36,176 nt of DNA from Opitutaceae bacterium (GTDB taxonomy: Bacteria > Verrucomicrobiota > Verrucomicrobiia > Opitutales > Opitutaceae), in the NCBI GenBank assembly GCA_023269565.1, contig JAHFTD010000016.1, positions 1 through 36,176 on the forward strand, written 5' to 3'. How positions within the stretch are numbered: position 1 is the first letter of the stretch; each line of letters begins with the position of its first letter. Below the pieces are notes generated by a model, which saw nothing but the letters and a program-made list of their open reading frames with translations, was not told the DNA's origin and searched no databases. Position numbers and translations under genes: made by a program. This document shows, piece by piece, positions 33,903-36,176 of the stretch.

Positions 33903-34313
33903 CTAAGCCTCACCCGTTTGCTTGGTCTCATTCGCTGGCTTGCGGTCGCGTAGGATGTAGAATGCCGCGCCGAGACCGAAGGCGCCGTTAACCACCGTGT
34001 CCACCCAATCCATGGTGCCGGGCGTGCCCATGAGCGTCTTGACGTCGAGGTAGAAGCAGAGGAGCCCCGCCACAGCTTGGAAGGTGAGGATGGCGGTCCG
34101 GCCGGGCGACTTTTCTGCGTTCCGACCGACGGCGCACATCACGCCCGCCGCGAGAGAGAAGACGCCGAGGAAGCGGAGCATCCATTGGCTCAGCTCGGTG
34201 GCGACCGCGGCAAAACCATAGACCGAGGCCACATTGTCGGGAGCCAGAAAATACCAGGCACCGTAAAAGAGGTTCATCACGGCGGTGAGGGTGAGAAATA
34301 TCCGGACATTCAT
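33903..34313 (-). CDS. Four-helix membrane protein (DUF4345-like), copy 1
   Basis: A 136-residue protein with four predicted helices (about 5-24, 45-64, 73-91 and 104-122) and a polar C-terminus. The start MNVRIFLTLTAVMNLFYGAWYFLAPDNVASVYG is reminiscent of DUF4345/DoxX-type small membrane proteins: a helix, then an 'LAP' turn, then the 'VYG' motif. Function unknown. ATG 34313 is the natural start. Its duplicate at 35587-35997 appears identical. Confidence 0.72.
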   Translation of the reverse strand: MNVRIFLTLTAVMNLFYGAWYFLAPDNVASVYGFAAVATELSQWMLRFLGVFSLAAGVMCAVGRNAEKSPGRTAILTFQAVAGLLCFYLDVKTLMGTPGTMDWVDTVVNGAFGLGAAFYILRDRKPANETKQTGEA

Positions 34314-34332
34314 GTGGGTTCGTGGGGTTGGA

Positions 34333-34371
34333 GCAGAGGTAGAGCTCGTCCTTGGCGCGGGTGACGGCCAT
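34333..34371 (-). pseudogene. Remnant of UvrD/Rep-type helicase motif VI
   Basis: The minus-strand codons 34371-34333 read MAVTRAKDELYLC, which matches motif VI of UvrD/PcrA/Rep helicases (VAxTRAKDxLYL). Neither side continues with helicase sequence: upstream the frame crosses the HTH-like tail gene, and downstream it enters the membrane-protein gene out of frame. It is therefore a short fragment, probably left by a rearrangement. It is copied at 36017-36055. Confidence 0.5.
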
Positions 34372-34376
34372 CGGGC

Positions 34377-34543
34377 TCAGACCGAGGCGAGACGTTGTTC
34401 GGCGAAATCGGAGACCGTCAAGCCTTCCTTGCGGGCGCTGGAGCGGAGGGCGCGGATGGTCCGAGGCGTGAGCCGAAGGAGCCCGGGCTGGCGGCCGGCA
34501 CGCAGGACGAAGAACGGGACGTTCTCCCGGATGAGCCGCCTGG
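34377..34543 (-). pseudogene. Chimeric fragment: GNAT-like piece joined to a ribbon-helix-helix-like tail
   Basis: The minus-strand frame ending at 34377 has a C-terminal part LLRLTPRTIRALRSSARKEGLTVSDFAEQRL, resembling a ribbon-helix-helix DNA-binding or antitoxin-type fold. Its preceding part, RLIRENVPFFVLRAGRQPG, is clearly akin to the QENVPFFVLRADGQPAG segment of the GNAT gene at 33223-33762, also at DNA level. Upstream of 34543 the frame runs antisense to the duplicated CPBP fragment, so no real start exists. It is a recombined remnant. Confidence 0.5.
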
Positions 34544-34772
34544 CGCGGCGATCGTCGGTTCGGCCCTGTTGTTCGGCGCGGGCCACCTGCCGATCGCGGC
34601 GATGCTGGCCGGCGGCCTGACGCTGCCGCTCACGCTCTACGTCATCACGGGCAACTCGATCTTCGGGATTGTCGCCGGCTTCCTCTACTGGCGGCGCGGC
34701 CTCGAGGCGGCGATCATCGCCCACATGTCCGTGCACGTGGTGCTGATCGCGGCGATCCAGCTCGCGGTTTGA
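34544..34772 (+). pseudogene. 3' fragment of the CPBP protease gene
   Basis: Copies the last ~76 codons of the gene at 32300-33088, from AAIVGSALLFGAGH to the stop. It lacks the EExxxR motif, so it cannot be an active protease. An open frame from 34395 runs into it but is a chance fusion with unrelated sequence. Confidence 0.88.
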
Positions 34773-34828
34773 GCCGGCGGGAATTATCCGCGACTGAAAG
34801 ACCGTTGCTGACCCCATTCGGTCTTGTT

Positions 34829-34854
34829 CGCCTCCACTCCGCGGAGTGGAGGCG
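34829..34854. repeat. 26-base perfect palindrome, copy 2
   Basis: Identical to 33145-33170 and carried by the tandem duplication. Confidence 0.75.
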
Positions 34855-34859
34855 CAGGG

Positions 34860-34925
34860 CATTGTCACCTATTAAGTGACAATGCGGTTTTCTCCTCCAG
34901 AGATTGTCACTTAATAGGTGACAAT
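34860..34925. repeat. Inverted CATTGTCAC doublet, copy 2
   Basis: Identical to 33176-33241, including the GNAT stop codon inside the second palindrome. Confidence 0.85.
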
Positions 34926-35446
34926 GGATTAGATGGGGGAGACCGAAGGCGGTTTGAGGTTGGTCGGCCGGGGGGATCGGTCTCAGCCGGCAAGGATTTT
35001 TTCTCGTAACAGCGGCTGAGGGGGTCGACGAAGTAGGGCGGAAAGGGCGGGATGCGGCAAAAGCCCTCGCGCTCATACAGCCGGATGGCGGCGTGCTGGT
35101 GGATGCCGGTCTCGAGCCGGAGCAGCGTGATGCCGTTCGCCCGGGCGTGGGCGGCGAGGTGGTCGATGATGAGTTTTCCAAAACCGGCGCCGCGGAACTG
35201 CGGGCGGACGAACATGCGCTTCAGCTCGCCATACTCGCGGCCGAACAGCTTGATGGCGCCGCAGCCGGCGGGCTGGCCGTCGGCGCGCAGGACGAAGAAC
35301 GGGACATTCTCCTGGAGCAGTCGCTCAACGCTGAAGCCATGGCGGCTCTCCGGCGGATAGAACGACTCCAGGTGCGCCTGCAGTGCGTTGATCAGGAGCA
35401 GGGCATCGGGCGTGTCGGGACGTTCGGCGGTGATGACAATATTCAT
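34907..35446 (-). CDS. GNAT-family N-acetyltransferase, copy 2
   Basis: The 179-residue product is identical to that of 33223-33762, with an intact acetyl-CoA loop (RPQFRGAGFGK). If the duplication is real the cell has two copies of the same enzyme. Absence of any substitution suggests either a very young event or a single locus assembled twice. Confidence 0.87.
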   Translation of the reverse strand: MNIVITAERPDTPDALLLINALQAHLESFYPPESRHGFSVERLLQENVPFFVLRADGQPAGCGAIKLFGREYGELKRMFVRPQFRGAGFGKLIIDHLAAHARANGITLLRLETGIHQHAAIRLYEREGFCRIPPFPPYFVDPLSRCYEKKSLPAETDPPGRPTSNRLRSPPSNPLSPIK

Positions 35447-35452
35447 GAGAGC

Positions 35453-35560
35453 ATGTGGAGCAGATTTCGGGCCTGCCCGGCGCCACTCCTTATATCGGTC
35501 CTCATCGGGTTTTACGGGTCCGTGGTCGCCGGCCTCTGGGTGGCCTACGAGATGAGATGA
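35453..35560 (+). CDS. Possible 35-residue membrane peptide, copy 2
   Basis: Identical to the frame at 33769-33876: basic start, one hydrophobic helix, and an end in YEMR, head-to-head with the GNAT gene. The identical copy adds no independent support, because the whole unit is duplicated. Confidence 0.38.
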   Translation: MWSRFRACPAPLLISVLIGFYGSVVAGLWVAYEMR

Positions 35561-35586
35561 GAGCACTGATTGAACGACCCGAATCC

Positions 35587-35997
35587 CTAAGCCTCACCCG
35601 TTTGCTTGGTCTCATTCGCTGGCTTGCGGTCGCGTAGGATGTAGAATGCCGCGCCGAGACCGAAGGCGCCGTTAACCACCGTGTCCACCCAATCCATGGT
35701 GCCGGGCGTGCCCATGAGCGTCTTGACGTCGAGGTAGAAGCAGAGGAGCCCCGCCACAGCTTGGAAGGTGAGGATGGCGGTCCGGCCGGGCGACTTTTCT
35801 GCGTTCCGACCGACGGCGCACATCACGCCCGCCGCGAGAGAGAAGACGCCGAGGAAGCGGAGCATCCATTGGCTCAGCTCGGTGGCGACCGCGGCAAAAC
35901 CATAGACCGAGGCCACATTGTCGGGAGCCAGAAAATACCAGGCACCGTAAAAGAGGTTCATCACGGCGGTGAGGGTGAGAAATATCCGGACATTCAT
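35587..35997 (-). CDS. Four-helix membrane protein (DUF4345-like), copy 2
   Basis: The 136-residue product is identical to that of 33903-34313, with four predicted membrane helices and start ATG 35997. Function unknown. Confidence 0.7.
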   Translation of the reverse strand: MNVRIFLTLTAVMNLFYGAWYFLAPDNVASVYGFAAVATELSQWMLRFLGVFSLAAGVMCAVGRNAEKSPGRTAILTFQAVAGLLCFYLDVKTLMGTPGTMDWVDTVVNGAFGLGAAFYILRDRKPANETKQTGEA

Positions 35998-36016
35998 GTG
36001 GGTTCGTGGGGTTGGA

Positions 36017-36055
36017 GCAGAGGTAGAGCTCGTCCTTGGCGCGGGTGACGGCCAT
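36017..36055 (-). pseudogene. Helicase motif VI remnant, copy 2
   Basis: Same MAVTRAKDELYLC fragment as at 34333-34371, carried by the duplication. Confidence 0.48.
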
Positions 36056-36060
36056 CGGGC

Positions 36061-36176
36061 TCAGACCGAGGCGAGACGTTGTTCGGCGAAATCGGAGACC
36101 GTCAAGCCTTCCTTGCGGGCGCTGGAGCGGAGGGCGCGGATGGTCCGGGGCGTGAGCCGGAGGAGCACGGGCTGGC
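36061..36176 (-). CDS. Ribbon-helix-helix-like protein, C-terminal part (cut by window end)
   Basis: The last 37 codons of a minus-strand gene whose 5' part lies beyond the window: QPVLLRLTPRTIRALRSSARKEG and so on, ending ...EQRLASV. This looks like a ribbon-helix-helix or similar small DNA-binding fold: a beta-strand with alternating residues, then two helices. It differs from unit 1 at one residue here (Val for Gly before LLRL). This copy may be the intact gene from which the fragment at 34377-34543 derives. Confidence 0.45.
   Translation of the reverse strand, partial: QPVLLRLTPRTIRALRSSARKEGLTVSDFAEQRLASV

Larger units (their letters stand above)
32860..34543. repeat. Tandem duplication, unit 1 (period 1,684 bp)
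   Basis: From 32860 the sequence recurs 1,684 bases later (from 34544). I noticed no difference between the units until 34464/36148; then three substitutions occur in 20 bases before the window ends. The unit holds the 3' end of the CPBP gene, three palindromes, a GNAT gene, a small ORF, a membrane-protein gene and gene fragments. The near identity implies a very recent event or an assembly error. Confidence 0.93.
34544..36176. repeat. Tandem duplication, unit 2 (cut by window end)
   Basis: This repeats 32860 onward at a 1,684-base offset. Three substitutions relative to unit 1 lie at 36148, 36160 and 36167, near the window edge, where unit 2 may continue into the original single-copy sequence. 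The last ~50 bases of the unit are outside the window. Confidence 0.93.

Noticed and set aside
34395-34772. Apparent 125-codon gene ending in CPBP sequence
   Set aside because: Chance fusion of unrelated upstream sequence to the duplicated CPBP 3' fragment; it lacks the catalytic EExxxR motif.

Overview
The window is GC-rich, densely coded bacterial chromosome with no phage, insertion sequence, CRISPR, rRNA or tRNA that I can see. It most likely comes from a Verrucomicrobiota member, probably Opitutaceae. I infer this from the chlamydia-like ClpP1-type protease, a TIGR03790-family protein, the suf gene layout and the style of the dispersed palindromes. No marker gene proves it.

Left part (1-14.5 kb): a TIGR03790-family secreted protein and clpP converge. 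Then comes a purine-catabolism island. guaD (minus strand) diverges from a tight plus-strand run: aceB (malate synthase A), uraD, uraH, allC, allB, allE and a single-chain xanthine dehydrogenase, then a small membrane protein. xdhC converges on this run. Together they take guanine/xanthine to urate, then 5-hydroxyisourate, OHCU, allantoin, allantoate, ureidoglycine and ureidoglycolate, with release of ammonia. Malate synthase would trap the final glyoxylate as malate. Urate oxidase and a ureidoglycolate-cleaving enzyme are not in the window. A TPMT-type methyltransferase with a broken reading frame follows.

Middle part (14.5-19.3 kb): a minus-strand iron-sulfur assembly run, read as regulator, sufC, sufB, sufD, sufT. 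The regulator is a Fur-family protein lacking the CxxC zinc motifs, like alphaproteobacterial Irr. Upstream of it is a perfect 7-1-7 palindrome that fits both the Irr/ICE and the PerR box patterns.

Right-centre (19.3-32.1 kb): mostly single housekeeping or envelope genes on the minus strand. These are an outer-membrane-type protein, a VanY-like peptidase, DoxX, trxB, an ATP-grasp enzyme, a secreted helical-repeat protein, SRPBCC, VOC plus HTH, a LemA/TPM three-gene set, OsmC, a secreted metallo-beta-lactamase-fold hydrolase, a GNAT acetyltransferase and a membrane protein. An M19 dipeptidase is on the plus strand.

Right end (32.3-36.2 kb): a CPBP-type membrane protease followed by a tandem duplication with a 1,684-bp period. 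The second unit is cut by the window end. It carries a GNAT gene, a possible 35-aa membrane peptide, a four-helix membrane protein and fragments of other genes, and is studded with palindromic repeats. It may be a recent duplication or an assembly artefact at a contig end.
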